Positions 34,201 to 45,290 of a stretch of DNA of 64,000 nt are shown here, piece after piece. The number at the start of each line of letters is the position of its first letter. Positions within the stretch are counted from its first letter, which is position 1. The translations under genes and the position numbers were made by a program. The stretch spans positions 99,918,639 to 99,982,638 of the forward strand of contig CM035438.1 in the NCBI GenBank assembly GCA_020310875.1, given 5' to 3'. The DNA comes from Ceratopteris richardii (lineage: Eukaryota > Streptophyta > Polypodiopsida > Polypodiales > Pteridaceae). Below the pieces are notes generated by a model. The model was not told where the DNA came from. It saw only the letters and a list, made by a program, of their open reading frames with translations, and searched no databases.

Positions 34201-34433
34201 CCTATGAAGAGGCAAAGGGAAACCCTATTTGGGAAAAGGCTCGAAGAGAAGAAATATGTGCATTGAAGGATATGGACACTTGGAATTTGGTTCCAATGTC
34301 ACCCAATCAAAAGGTAATTGGTTGTGGATGGGTATCTAAAGTTAAAAGAAACTTAGATGGATCATTTTGTAGGTACAAGGCAAGATAAAAGGCCAAAGGA
34401 TGCTCACAAACTCATGGTATAGATGATGAGGAA
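34130..34433 (+). pseudogene. B reverse transcriptase, left part
   Basis: RT N-terminal region: FLEEPSTYEEAKGNPIWEKA, REEICALKDMDTWNLVP, QKVIGCGWVSKVKRNLDGSF and CRYKAR followed by a stop (34386), then KGCSQTHGID. It is cut at 34439 by the LTR of element C. The rest resumes at 40508 with FSPVAKMTT, so the interruption is between DEEK and FSPVAKM. Confidence 0.85.
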
Positions 34434-34439
34434 AAATTA

Positions 34440-35935
34440 TGTTGGCAAACAATGTGCAATTGGTCCATTTCTTTCCACACTGTACAACATAAATTACTCC
34501 TTTTATGAGTCCTTTTACAACGATCAACGCGGACGTGTTGGTTAACTGAGCATGTATAGCAGTTTTCTCTAAGGCTTGTACAGCTGAAACACGCTGGCAG
34601 CGTGGATAGCACAACAAATTCCCTAGTCGATGACCTGAGTTCTATTCCCCCTGGCGGCAGTGACACATGAAAGTTTTCTTCATGCTTTTGATTTTAATTA
34701 ACTCAAAGATACACGAACGGACAGCGATCGCAATGGAGTTTTGCTTTTCGGATAAAATCAGCGATGGAGTTTTACGATCGTATTTGATTTTGGAGGAGTG
34801 CTTTTCAGAGAATACAATCTACTATATAAGAAGTGCTTGGGGTCACTTCTATTCATCCGTCACCTAGTTTTCAACACAAGCCTTGAGCTTGAACCTCAAT
34901 TGAGGTAGTGTTTCTTCTAGCACATGGGGCAGCCATGGTGCTAACTTGAAGCATGTTGAGGAGCAGCTATGGAGTTCTTCTTAATGATTCTTCTTGGAGA
35001 AGATGAAGGGTGTGCTCACACTCTAGCTCATGGAGACGAGGTAATCTCTTGTTCATGGCAAGAAGACTTCGTCATTAGCAGCTTGATGGTGAGGATCGGC
35101 CATCTACATGGTGTATTTGAAGATTATCTTCTACAAGAAGATATCAGGTTGAAGATTGTCTTCTACAAGAAGATGTCGGGCTACTTCAAAGACATTGGAT
35201 GGTGGTTAACATAATATTTACATCTTATGTTAAGTATTCAGGTACATATTCTCTTTATGCACATAGGTACTACTTGAAGTTTATGGAGGTCGTGGTGTTC
35301 ATATCAGGAGGAGTCCTATTCGGCATAGGTACAAGAGAAACAGTACGTATATGCTTTATGCATATTTTGATGAGGTGTTTGAGAAGGTGTGTTCACATGA
35401 GTTTTAGGATTTCTAGCAGCAAACTTGTTAGCATTCTATGCTACTTTATAAGTATGTGATCTTTTCACACACGTATCTAACTTAGGGTCTTCCATAGCCT
35501 AAGGTTAGATGAGGGTTTGTTGATTATCAGTTTCACACTGATCCTTCCTCTTTCAGTCACTCATATTCACTCTTCTATAACCTATAAGGTCACACATCTC
35601 ATGTATATTCAGATTACTGCCCATACATCTGAATATATTTGTTACATTTGTACATTCACTCATTCCTCTATTTCTCATCACATAGAGTGGTTGAGAGTTT
35701 TTCTCCCACATTAACATTGGTATATATGATACTATGAGTAAGCGATGGCTTATGTAACACCTTACACATGTCTTCTATTCTTTCTCTATCTTTGTCTCAT
35801 CATCTGTATGATTAAATTGTGGTATGTTCATGTTTTGTCAATATGGAAGATTGTTGGAATTAATGTTGTACATGATTGGAACTATAGAACCATGGACCTG
35901 TGACATGAGCCTAAGGGCCTACCTCACTTCCAACA
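34440..35935 (+). repeat. C 5' LTR
   Basis: TATA box TATATAAG at 34823-34830, tRNA-like boxes at 34595-34648, twin hairpins at 35126-35174. Aligned end to end with 39004-40507. Confidence 0.93.
34595..34648 (+). promoter_or_regulatory. tRNA-like A/B boxes in C 5' LTR
   Basis: TGGCAGCGTGG (34595-34605) resembles a Pol III A box (TRGCNNAGYNGG). GAGTTCTATTCC (34637-34648), followed by CCCTGGC, resembles a B box and T-arm (GGTTCGANTCC). Start-to-start spacing is 42 bases. In the other LTR the pair reads TGGCAGCATGG (39159-39169) and GAGTTTGATTCC (39201-39212), closer to the tRNA consensus. No full cloverleaf could be drawn, so this is tRNA-derived or tRNA-like and not a tRNA gene. Confidence 0.5.
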
Positions 35936-35937
35936 TT

Positions 35938-35951
35938 TGGTATCAGAGCAC
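35938..35951 (+). other. C primer binding site
   Basis: TGGTATCAGAGCAC starts two bases after the CCAACA end of the 5' LTR. It is a perfect match to the initiator tRNA-Met complement. Confidence 0.93.
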
Positions 35952-38900
35952 TAAGGTTTTGGTTACAGAACTTTAGTTATTTGGCATCAATGCATTAAGG
36001 CTCATTCATAATCCCAGGTTCCCAGAATTCTAGATTTACAACATATGATTTGAAAGCATCTTCTAATATTTGACATTTGACATACACACTTAATCTAGAT
36101 GAGTAGAGATTTGAGAATTAGACAATTCAGTTACATGTGTATTCATCAGTGTGGAGTATGAAGATTGATGATCTGTTAGCAGCCGAATATTTTTGGAAGA
36201 GTATGCAAATACTTTACAAAAGTATTGTTTGAAGACCCAGACTTGATGAAGAGAAGACTACTTCAAATTCAAGGAAGGACAATGGTTTAGAGAAGATGAA
36301 GGAATCAGATCAACATCAAATCACAGGTATCAGTTTCTACTATCAGATTATTATTTGCTAGTCATATCTTAGAAGAGCAGTTATGAAGCGATTTGAAGAA
36401 ATTCAAGGAGTGCTTTTATACACTTTCATCTTTTGAAAGTTAAAGCACTAACTACATCAAAACAGGTATCTAGAGGTTTTTCTAGAGAGTTTTGAGAGAT
36501 CTCTTTCATGGCAAGAAAGTTCATCTAAGAAGACAAATTTGAAGATGGGATGAGATTTTCAGCCAATTTTCTATTGTAAGTTGGTTGGATATCAAGGTAC
36601 AAACGTATCTAGAGAAGGTAACTCTAGAAGGGTAGTTCATCATTCAGACAACGATTGGTGAAATTAGTCATTTCAGACATTTGAAGCAGAATTTTGATTC
36701 AGAGATATGAGGAGATGATAAAACATGTTTGTATATTCAACTTCCATTTATATACCATGTTTGTTTTATCTCTTACTCTTAGCATTAGAGGAAGAGAAAA
36801 GTTCAGTTGAAGAAGTCAAGAGTGTTTGCTACTTCAAGATGAAGAGAACAAAAGGTATGGAAGAGAAGTTTGAAAATGTTGACATCATCAGGTGGAAGAA
36901 AGATGCACAAAAAGAAAGTCCATTATTTCCAAAAGAAAAGTAAGGCTTCCTTTTCTCATATATTTTCTATATACTTTTCCTATTTTATCCTCTACATCCA
37001 AAGACAAGTCTACGAGAACATCTTGTTTAAAGAAGAAGCTGTTTCTTGTTTTGCATTACACTTGGTCATGATTTAGTAGATTTGACAAAGAATTGCATTA
37101 AGAGAAACAAAATCACTCATATCTGTATGAGTTATGTTGAAGCTTTTTAAGCGGGCAGCTTATATGTTCCCTCAAAGAATTCTTGGAGTGTCAATACAGA
37201 GCTACTTGGTATATGACAAGTTGCAGAGAAGTTTATTTCTTCTTTATCTAACTCTTAAGGTAAAAGAGTTTTTTGTAGCAGATGTTGGAGACTTGGGTTG
37301 AGGTTTTATGTTTGGAAAAGGTTACCTCATATTCAATATTTTTAGAAAACTTCAGAAAATTCAAAATCTTGTTGATATACAAGTTAATGAAGAATCTACT
37401 TTCTATGATTGTCTAGACTTTTGGATACATGTTTGTATTCAAAAGGTGTTCCATCATATCCTATCACTTGATTAAGAAGTGGAGTTAGCCAAAAGAAAGT
37501 CAAGCAGGTACTATCACATTTCACCCGGGTAAAATATGAAAGTTATGAAGTATCAACTTGCAGCTTTTGGAGTTCTCAAGGTGAGAAGTTTGTCCACTTA
37601 TGTTTCAAGTAGGAGTCACAAATTCTTAGGAAGGATTTGTTTTGAGAAGCATGGACACTTAGAGACATTCAGGTAACCAAATCAAACATTCAGTCATGAA
37701 GATTTGATGAAGAACAGATTCTGAGATCATTGATCTTGGATAGATCTTGTATGATCTTGAGTATTTATGATTCAGTTGTCTATCCTTTGTTTGATAAGAT
37801 TCGTTGCATTGGAAAAAGTAAGTCAAAGATTCAGATTCTATCAGATTTGTGTTGCAAAGAGATAGAAGATACTTGTTATGTTACTAAAGCTTATGAATCC
37901 TATAAAGCTTTCCGCAAGGTTTTGTTATGTTAGGATCAGCTAACCTTATTCTAGATTTTGGAAAGCTGAGAAATGACATGGAAAGCTATTGGCATCTGAT
38001 CAATGCTAATAAAAAGGATTCATTATTTTTGTTCCAGATACAGGTATTGATCATTGAACATCAGATTTATGAAGGAAGACGTTCCAAATTTCATAAAGTC
38101 TGATATATTTGAAGAATACTGGATACTAGTGTTAAATCATCCAGGGGGGTGATGAAACATGAAGACTTATTTTCAAGCCATATGTAAAAGAATGCAGAGT
38201 CATACCTACAAGTATTCCTATTTCAGGTATTCCTATATTTCCTTTGTCAGGTTCTCTTTATGTTCCAGCTTTGAAAGAAGAAGGAAGAAGAAGAATGTTT
38301 GGAGAAAGTTCCTGTTAGGATGTTCCTGTTCAGGAGAAGGTTCCAGAGTTCTATTGAAGAGAAGCTTGATGTTTCACAAAGGTATATTTCAGAAGTGCGC
38401 ACATATATGTTTATACCAAGTTCTGAAGGAAAGAGGTATGAAGGATTTAAAGGATGAAGACATGATGACATCATAGATTTTTACTCATATTTCAGTTGAT
38501 TTCAATTGAGTTGAGTTGATTTGACTTGAGTACAGTCAAAGATGAACCAACAGTGTTCATAATACACTAAGTTGTGAGTTTCAGTCACAGGTTCCAGGAT
38601 TCAATTCTTGATTTTTAGTGTATTTACATGACACAGCAGAAGTACGTTGAGAAACCTTTTTAGAAGATAAATGCAAATATATGGGTCCCAGTGTATGTTT
38701 TCAAGTTTTTGAAGATAAGAGATAGCAGGTTCAAAAACAATTCATGCTATATTTGTTGTCAAGCAGTGATTGCTTGATGAGAACACTATTGGATATCTAG
38801 TTTGCATATTTTCTCAGGTATTATGGTTCATATTCAGCAAGTTCAAGTTTTTTGAAGAAAAGTCAAATTCAGTTTTGAAGAAGACTTTTGAAGAACAAGT

Positions 38901-38990
38901 TCTGAAGTTCGGGAGGAAAAGCTTAAAGCTTGTAATAGTCTGCAGTTTGTGACACATTGCAGATTCAGTCCAGGTTGTACCAATATGACA
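35952..38990 (+). other. C internal region, non-coding
   Basis: About 3 kb of purine-rich DNA with GAAGA, TTTGAAGA and AGGTA/AGGTT words, without any retroelement domain on either strand. The longest frames are about 105 codons and carry no motif. It could contain packaging signals. Nothing else can be assigned. Confidence 0.7.
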
Positions 38991-39003
38991 TTGCAGGGGG
39001 GAT
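38991..39003 (+). other. C polypurine tract
   Basis: TGCAGGGGGGAT ends at the TGTTGG start of the 3' LTR. Confidence 0.85.
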
Positions 39004-40507
39004 TGTTGGCAAACAATGTGCAATTGGTCCATTTCTTTCCAGACTGTACAACATAAAGTACTCCTTTTATGAGTCCTTCTACAGCGATGAGCGCGGATGC
39101 GTTGGTTAACTAAGCATGTATAGCAGTTTTCTCTAAGGCTTGTACAGCCGAAAGACGCTGGCAGCATGGATAACACATCAAATTCCCTAGTCGATGATGT
39201 GAGTTTGATTCCCCCTGGCGATAGCGACGCGCGAAAGTTTTCTTCATGCTTTTGATTTTAATTATCTCAAAGATACACTAACGGACAACGATTGCAATGG
39301 AGTTTTGCTTTTCGGATAAAATCCGCAATGGAGTTTTACGATCGTATTTGATTTTGGAGGAGTGCTTTTCAGAGAATACAATCTACTATATAAGAAGTGC
39401 TTGGGGTCACTTCTATTCATCCTTCACCTAGTTTTCAACACAAGCCTTGAGCTTGGGCCTCAATAGAGGTAGTGTTTCTTCTAGCACATGGGGCAGCCAT
39501 GGTGCTAACTTGAAGCATGTTGAGGAGCAGCTATGGAGTTCTTCTTAATGATTCTTCTTGGAGAAGATGAAGGGTGTGCTCACACTCTAGCTCATGGAGA
39601 GGAGGTAATCTCTTGTTCATGGCAAGAAGACTTGGTCATTAGCAGCTTGATGGTGAGGATCGGCCATCTACATGGTGTATTTGAAGATTATCTTCTACAA
39701 GAAGATATCAGGTTGAAGATTGTCTTCTACAAGAAGATGTCAGGCTACTTCAAAGACATTGGATGGTGGTTAACATAAGATTTACATCTTATGTTAAGTA
39801 TTCAGGTACATATTCTCTTTATGCACATAGGTACTACTTGAAGTTTATGGAGGCCGTGGCGCTCATATCAGGAGGAGTCCTATTTGGCATAGGTACAAGA
39901 GAAACAGTACGTACATGCTTTATGCATATTTTGATGAGGTGTTTGAGAAGGTGTGTTCACATGAGTTTGAGGATTTCTAGCAGCAAACTTGTTAGCATTC
40001 TATGCTACTTTATAAGTATGTGATCTTTTCACACACGTATCTAACTTAGGGTCTTCCATAGCCTAAGGTTAGATGAGGGTTTGTTTATTATCAGTTTCAC
40101 ACTGATCTTTCCTCTTTTAGTCACTCATATTCACTCTTCTATAACCTATAAGGTCACACATCTCATGTATATTCAGATTATTGCCCATACATCTGAATAT
40201 GTTTGTTACATATGTACATTCACTCATTCATCTATTTCTCATCACATAGAGTGGTTGAGAGTTTGGCTCCCACATTGTACAATGAACATTGGTATATATG
40301 ATACTATGAGTAAGCGATGGCTTACGTAACACCTTACACATGTCGTCTATTCTTTCTCTATCTTTGTCTCATCATCTGTATGATTAAGTTGTGGTATGTT
40401 CATGTTTTGTCAATATGGAAGATTGCTGGAATTAATGTTGTACATGATTGGAACTATGGAACCATGGACCTGTGACATGAGCCTAAGGGCCTACCTCACT
40501 TCCAACA
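39004..40507 (+). repeat. C 3' LTR
   Basis: 1504 bases with TATA box at 39387-39393 and tRNA-like boxes at 39159-39169 and 39201-39212. It differs from the left copy by an 8-base indel near 40276 and by point changes concentrated in its first 330 bases. Confidence 0.93.
39159..39212 (+). promoter_or_regulatory. tRNA-like A/B boxes in C 3' LTR
   Basis: A box-like TGGCAGCATGG at LTR position 156 and B box-like GAGTTTGATTCC at position 198, followed by CCCCTGGCG as in a tRNA T-arm and acceptor region. This copy is nearer to the Pol III consensus than the left LTR. Confidence 0.55.
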
Positions 40508-40845
40508 AATTCTCACCAGTTGCAAAAATGACAACAAGTAGAACATTGATAAGTGTAGCTAGTGCAAGAAATTGGAGACTCCTCCATTTTGATATGAAAA
40601 ATCCATTCCTTAATAGTTGGATAAGTGAAGAGGTATATGTGTCACAACCACCAAGTTTTGAAAACCCTAATCATATATCTTATGTTTGTATACTTAAGAA
40701 AGCATTGTATGGATTGAAACAAGCTCCTAGAGCTTGGCATTATAGGTTGGTTACATACCTTCAAGATCAAGGGTTCAAAGCTAGCAACTCAGATACTTCT
40801 TTATTCATCAAAAGGGATCGGAATGAGGCAGGCATCTTTGGAATT
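40508..40845 (+). pseudogene. B reverse transcriptase, right part, YVDD deleted
   Basis: RT resumes after C: FSPVAKMTTSRTLISVASAR, LLHFDMKNPFLN (normally DVKNAFLNG), [31 protein letters not shown] and FKASNSDTSLFIKRDRN at 40817. The next residues should be the ILVCVYVDDI active-site block. Instead the sequence jumps to ASLELNHKLSAYEGEK of the connection domain. About 100 residues, including the YVDD catalytic box, are deleted, with the joint at about 40820-40840. Confidence 0.87.
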
Positions 40846-41580
40846 GAACCATAAACTAAGTGCTTATGAAGGTGAGAAAATTGATGATCCTAAAGAGTAT
40901 CAAAGCTTAGTTGGTAGCTTGATATATGCTACTCACACAAGACCACAAATATCATATAGTGTGGGAGTGCTTAGTCAATTCATGCACTCACCTAGAAAGC
41001 CACACATGGATGCTACAAAGGGAGTACTCAAGTACCTCAAAGGAACACTTAATGAAGGTATCTGTTATCCTTACCCTTCATATTTGGATATCAAAATCTA
41101 TTCAAATGTAGATTGAAGAGGAGCAAAGGATGATAGAAGAAGTACCTTTGGATACTTAGCACTTGTAGGTTCAAAATTGGTGTCATGGATTCCAAGAAGA
41201 AACCAATAGTTGCTTTATCTTCAATCGAAACAAAATATACACTTCTAACTATTAAACTCAAGAAGAAATATTGCTAAAGGATTTTTACTTAAATCTGGGA
41301 TTTGTAAGTTCGAAACCTCACTTACTTAGAGATAATGTAAGTTCCATGCATCTAGTTGCAAATCCAATTTTGCATGCAAAGACAAAGCACATAGAAGTCG
41401 ATTAACACTTTGTAAGAGAGAAGCTTGTGGCAAAGGAAATTGACGTTTCATTTTTTCCTACTGAGAAGCAAATAGTAGACATGATGACAAAGGCACTTGA
41501 TGGGATAAAGCTTTGTAGATTCAAAGCTATGGTAGGTATTCAACCTATTAGAGAGTGAAGATGCAAGCATACTTTAGCTT
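40846..41580 (+). pseudogene. B RNase H remnant
   Basis: The connection and RNase H region is LVGSLIYATHTRPQISYSVG, LSQFMHSPRKPHMDATKGVL, LKGTLNEGICYP, and DIKIYSNVD with a stop at 41114 where DADWAG would follow. Degraded pieces then run on (AKDDRRSTFGYLALVGSKLVSW, HTKHIEV-like and ADMMTKALDGIKLCRFKAMV wording to about 41557). Several frame changes are present. The polypurine tract (TTGAGGGGGAGC) follows at about 41579-41590. Confidence 0.8.
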
Positions 41581-41590
41581 GAGGGGGAGC

Positions 41591-42727
41591 TCTTGGAACA
41601 TGAAGCTTGGAGCTCTTGGAACATGAAGCTTCCATTATGCTTGATGTGGATATGCCCTACATCAAATCCATCATTTGGATGGTATGGCACCATCTATCCA
41701 TATATGTACCTTAAAGAATAGCACTTATGTGCACATTATTTCTTTGTATTAATTGGTTGATCATAAGATTGATCACTTATGATCATTTCTTGTAAGGTTC
41801 AAGATGTTTATCTTTGTAAAAGAAGATTAAAAGGCATAAAAGCCACGAGTTAGAAGTGGTTGAGATTGATTCTCAATCAATCAATCAATCAAGAAGTAGA
41901 TATGACTTCAACTTTCTCCTTTCCTAGATTGTAGGAAAATATTCCAAACAATCTAAACTACCGAACTTGCCTAATTTCAAATTTAAATTCATGAAGAAAA
42001 GGTGTGTTTCATATCCCAAAGATTATATATAAAGACTGAAAAACATTTTTAGATTAGCTAGAGTGTTAATTTGAAGCAATACATATACTCTTTGATCATT
42101 GCTTGGTGCCACTTCTAGTCTATGTTCCTTCTTCCTCAGAATCAATCAACTTGCAGAGATTGCTGCTCTCTCTATAGAGCTTCAAATCTAGTGTTTTAGC
42201 ATTCGCTCAAAAGATATTATGATCTACTTGATGTGTACCAATTTTCAAGTAATTGGATTTAGTAATTTCAGAGAAATATGAGTTTTATAGTCTTGGGGTA
42301 ATTGTCTGCACATCCTTGAAAATTCGGGATGACATCTAATCTGTGTTAAGGAGATTTTTCCTTCATTGGTTGATATAGTATTTTATGCATTTTAGCAAGC
42401 CAAATCTATATATGACACTCCCATAAGAGGAATGCTTGCAATTGTAAACGTGCTATCTACTCTTAGTGTTTGAAGTTATAACTTTTATCCATTTTTAGAA
42501 GGTTTTTGTGAGCTAGTCAAGGTGCAAGTTATCTATTTTGCATCAACTTGTTCCTGTTGATGATCCAAAGTACCTCTTGGGTTTTTTTGCACTAACAAAA
42601 AGCCTAGAAGGTGTACATTTCATATCCAAAGAGCTAGGGTTGGTTGTATACTTGTTTGCTGGATGAACTTCACCACTTGACAACTCAACTTTTCAAGCCT
42701 CTCCAAGCTTCTCCAACTTCGTTTAAT
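41591..42727 (+). repeat. B 3' LTR
   Basis: Starts TCTTGGAACATGAAGC (canonical TG changed to TC) with a tandem duplication of about 23 bases of its first bases. Its end is inferred from where A's RT resumes. 42449-42727 has no counterpart in the truncated left LTR. Confidence 0.7.
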
Positions 42728-42732
42728 TGAAA

Positions 42733-43320
42733 CCAGCACAAAGAGCATGTCATGAAAAATTCACTAAGAAGTTATTGGATCTCAAATTTCTGCAATCAAA
42801 GGTTTAATACTCACTATGTTTATGGAATCAAGGAAGCAAAAGGATTCTATGAGTGATCTATGCCGATGATTTGATCATTATTGGCAATGATGAGAAGAGG
42901 ATTGATGATTTGAAAAAGTTGTTGAAATCTGAATTTTTGATGTTGGATTTGGGAGAGATAAAATAGTTTTTGAGGATTGAAGTAATTGCAATGCAAGAGG
43001 TAATTTGGATTATACAACATAAATATATGCTCGAAATGCTTGAGAGATTCGGTATGAGTGCTTGCAAACCTATTGATATGCCACTTCATGCTAATGTTAG
43101 GCTTATGGAAGATGGTAAGTACTTGCATGACTCAAATGTGTATAGGAAGATGGTTGGAAGTTTGATTTATATAACAAAGACAAGATTCAATTTGAGTTTT
43201 GCAGTTGGATTGGTGAGTCAGTTTATTCATAAACCATGTAGAGTGCACTTGGATGTAGTGAGATGTAGATTGCGATATGTGAAAGGAACATGTAATTTGC
43301 TTGTTCTATGAGAAGAAACG
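42733..43320 (+). pseudogene. A reverse transcriptase, right half (YADD)
   Basis: The continuation of the RT interrupted at 31860: KPAQRACHEKFTKKLLDLKF (normally KQAPRAWYEKID), a frame change, then VIYADDLIIIGNDEKRIDDL with the catalytic YADD at 42859-42870. Next come LMLDLGEIK with a stop, YMLEMLERFGMSACKPIDMP and MVGSLIYITKTRFNLSFAVG. The active-site box is kept. Two stops and one frame change prevent function. Together with 31335-31860 it accounts for a complete RT. Confidence 0.85.
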
Positions 43321-43820
43321 TTTATCCATATGTATATGCATAAACACATGCAAATTCGGTAGAAAATGTCATGGATGGAAGGTCAATAAGTGGATTTTGA
43401 TTCTCACTTGGAAGTGCAACCATTTCATGGACTAGCAAGAAGCAACTAATAGTCACCTTGTCAAGTATTGAAGTGGAATATAGAGGCATTACACAAGCCG
43501 TTTGTGAAGCAACATTGATTAAGTACCTACTTGAAGACATGGGAGTCTAGATCGATGGAAAGATGATCATCTATTGTGATAATGTGAGTAGCATTATGTT
43601 ATCAGAGAATCTATTTTATCATGTGAGATCAAAGCACATCAAAGTTCATTATCACTTTGTTTGTGAGAAGGTCATTGAAGGAGAAGTGGAGCTTATTCAC
43701 ATCAGCACTAGAGAACAAGTGGCATATATCTTCACCAAACCTTTTCCCAAAGACAAATTTATCTACTTAAGAGAAGCTCTAAGAGTTAGAAAACTTTCCT
43801 CTTTATTTAGATTTCATTTC
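43321..43820 (+). pseudogene. A RNase H remnant
   Basis: RNase H wording: DGRSISGF, then ATISWTSKKQLIVTLSSIEV, EYRGITQAVCEATL, and LLEDMGV, a stop, then MIIYCDNVSSIMLSENLF, YHVRSKHIKVHYHFVCEKVI and REQVAYIFTKPFPKDKFIYL. The early part with the first catalytic Asp (SDxDWAG) is unrecognisable at about 43310-43370. Downstream, 43830-43905 leads through GCTTAAGGGAGAG, a weak polypurine tract, into the 3' LTR. Confidence 0.8.
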
Positions 43821-43905
43821 ATGTTTATTTCATTTTGTATGGACATTTGTATTTATTTTATTTTGTATTCAAGCTCATTCTGAGCTTAAGGGAGAGAATT
43901 CATCA

Positions 43906-44071
43906 TGTGGCATTGCCTATTGTAAAAGTAAAAATACTAAGAAATATGAAAAACTATATGCGCATGAGCACTGCCATAGCGTGTGGCCTTATCCGGAGGT
44001 GGTCTCTATGTCATCGTCTCTCTACAAATTTGTGTGTGTATTGGTAGCACCATAGCTGCGCTGTTTAAACA
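43906..44071 (+). repeat. A 3' LTR
   Basis: 166 bases aligned with 28717-28885, ending CTGTTTAAACA. Confidence 0.8.
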
Positions 44072-44689
44072 CCAGTTTGCATGGTTTGATGACATGTTGT
44101 TAGCTTTGGTGCTCTACCGAGATGCTTAAATGAAGGTTTAACAAAGCTCACCCAGAAGAATGACAACAAGAATAGAATTGAACAATGGAAACATATCACC
44201 ATGCTCAAGACTAGCTCTTGAAGAGAATCTCCATTTATTAATCAATAATGGTTTCAGCACTTTTGGGAAATGCATCTACTTGGATCAACATCAACAACCA
44301 ATTGTCCTTGGATATTTATCTTAAGTGATCTATGAGATATCATTGCCCACTTGCAGCTTTGGTCTTTTCCATTGATCTTGATTGTCTTAGCTTGCTTGTT
44401 TCAAATCAAATGTAACTAGGGCATATTCAGGGTCTTTCACTTCCCCATGGCCATGTTTAGATGGTTTTAAGGCTCTTCTCCAATCACACCAATTTGTTTT
44501 TGTAGAATGATACTAGCTATGTGTTGTGCTTTTAGCACTACCTTGAATTTTTTTGTGAGGCTTCGGATCTAGAATCAACCTATTGATTAATGCCATTCAA
44601 GAAGTTTTAGGTCTTCGCCTGTAATTTCTAAGTGCTCAACGATGTCAAGAACTCCTTTGTGGCTAAGCCTTTTGATTGTTGGGCATCCT
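44072..44689. other. Unassigned DNA
   Basis: No coding homology or repeat structure recognised. Confidence 0.5.
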
Positions 44690-45290
44690 AATGGATTTTG
44701 GGGTTTCTATGAGCTACTGGTGGGATTTGGTGGCAATCTTGATGACAAGCTTCAATTTTGGAAGGGAATGCATATGGGAAGGTGGTCAATACATTCCTAT
44801 CTAGTCTATCATCTACTTCTTGGCTTTTTGAAGATTGAATAACAAGGAGATGTAGAAGATGGAAAAGAATTGTAGAAATTTTCTATGGATGGGGATCCCA
44901 ACAAAAGGGGTGTTTCGAAGATCAAGTGGGAAATATACTTTAGCTTGAAGGACTTGGTTGGGCTTGGAATATTGCATGTGGATGCCTTGGCTATTAATCT
45001 TGTGGCCAAATGGTTAGATTTTTGCATAACAAAGAAGCTTCTTGGGCCAAACTTATTTTCGAAAATGTTAACATATTCTCTCTCAATACGATCCATAGAT
45101 GGAAAGATCTTGATCTAATTATGCTCTTTTTCTTTCCTTCCTTGGTTGTCCCCAAGGTTTTGGATCTAGTGTCGTACATGTGGAAAGGATGGAAAAGATG
45201 AAACACTTTTGTTCCATTTGTAATGCCTAGAAGTGGCCTATGGGCATTAGACAACACGTTTTGATTTGGCTCCAAATTAATTTTATCATG
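44690..45290 (+). pseudogene. LINE ORF2 fragment after the RT domain
   Basis: In changing frames: DDKLQFWKGMHM, then LLLGFLKIE, DPNKRGVSKIKWEIYFSLKD, LVGLGILHVDALAINL, AAKW-type and KEASWAKLIFENVNI wording. This is the region of plant LINE ORF2 between the reverse transcriptase and the terminal zinc-knuckle domain (KxxxLVxWxxLCxPKxxGGLGI, NxALxxKWxWR). The RT core itself is not found to the left. The fragment is isolated and 5'-truncated, as usual for LINE copies. Confidence 0.6.

Larger units (their letters stand above)
34440..40507 (+). mobile_element. C: non-coding LTR element with 1.5-kb LTRs
   Basis: LTRs run 34440-35935 (1496 bases) and 39004-40507 (1504 bases), TGTTGG...CCAACA. The flanks are AATTA (34435-34439) and AATTC (40508-40512), a 5-bp target duplication with one change. 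A perfect primer binding site follows the left LTR and a polypurine tract precedes the right one. The 3.07-kb internal region has no gag or pol homology in any frame. Long LTRs plus a kilobase-sized non-coding core fit the LARD (large retrotransposon derivative) description. By eye there are about 58 LTR-LTR differences, or about 4 percent, unevenly spread. Confidence 0.92.
31861..42727 (+). mobile_element. B: copia element nested in A, hosting C
   Basis: Inserted into A's RT at LYGL/KxAxRA. The left LTR starts TGTTGGAACATCAAGC at 31861; the right LTR starts TCTTGGAACATGAAGC at 41591 after a polypurine tract. B's gag lies at 32650-33320, integrase and RT pieces at 33660-34433, and RT/RNase H pieces at 40508-41560, the gap being element C. 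The right LTR is about 1.1 kb. The left is only about 805 bases because a deletion removed its end together with the primer binding site and the start of gag. The right border is placed where A's RT resumes, accurate to a few bases. Confidence 0.82.
28717..44071 (+). mobile_element. A: old copia element hosting nested B and C
   Basis: Two short LTRs of about 169 and 166 bases (28717-28885, 43906-44071) share TGTGGCATT at the start and GTTTAAACA at the end. The first is followed by a primer binding site. Between them copia gag, protease, integrase and RT run to 31860, break in the middle of RT, and resume at about 42733 with the rest of RT and RNase H. The break holds element B, which itself holds element C. 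Without the insertion A would be about 4.5 kb, normal for copia with short LTRs. No clean target duplication is visible (flanks differ), so A's outer borders may have decayed. Confidence 0.82.

Noticed and set aside
34969..35214. 81-codon frame preserved in both C LTRs (also 39533-39778)
   Set aside because: The LTRs are duplicates of one sequence, so conservation between them is not independent evidence; no domain and C is otherwise non-coding.
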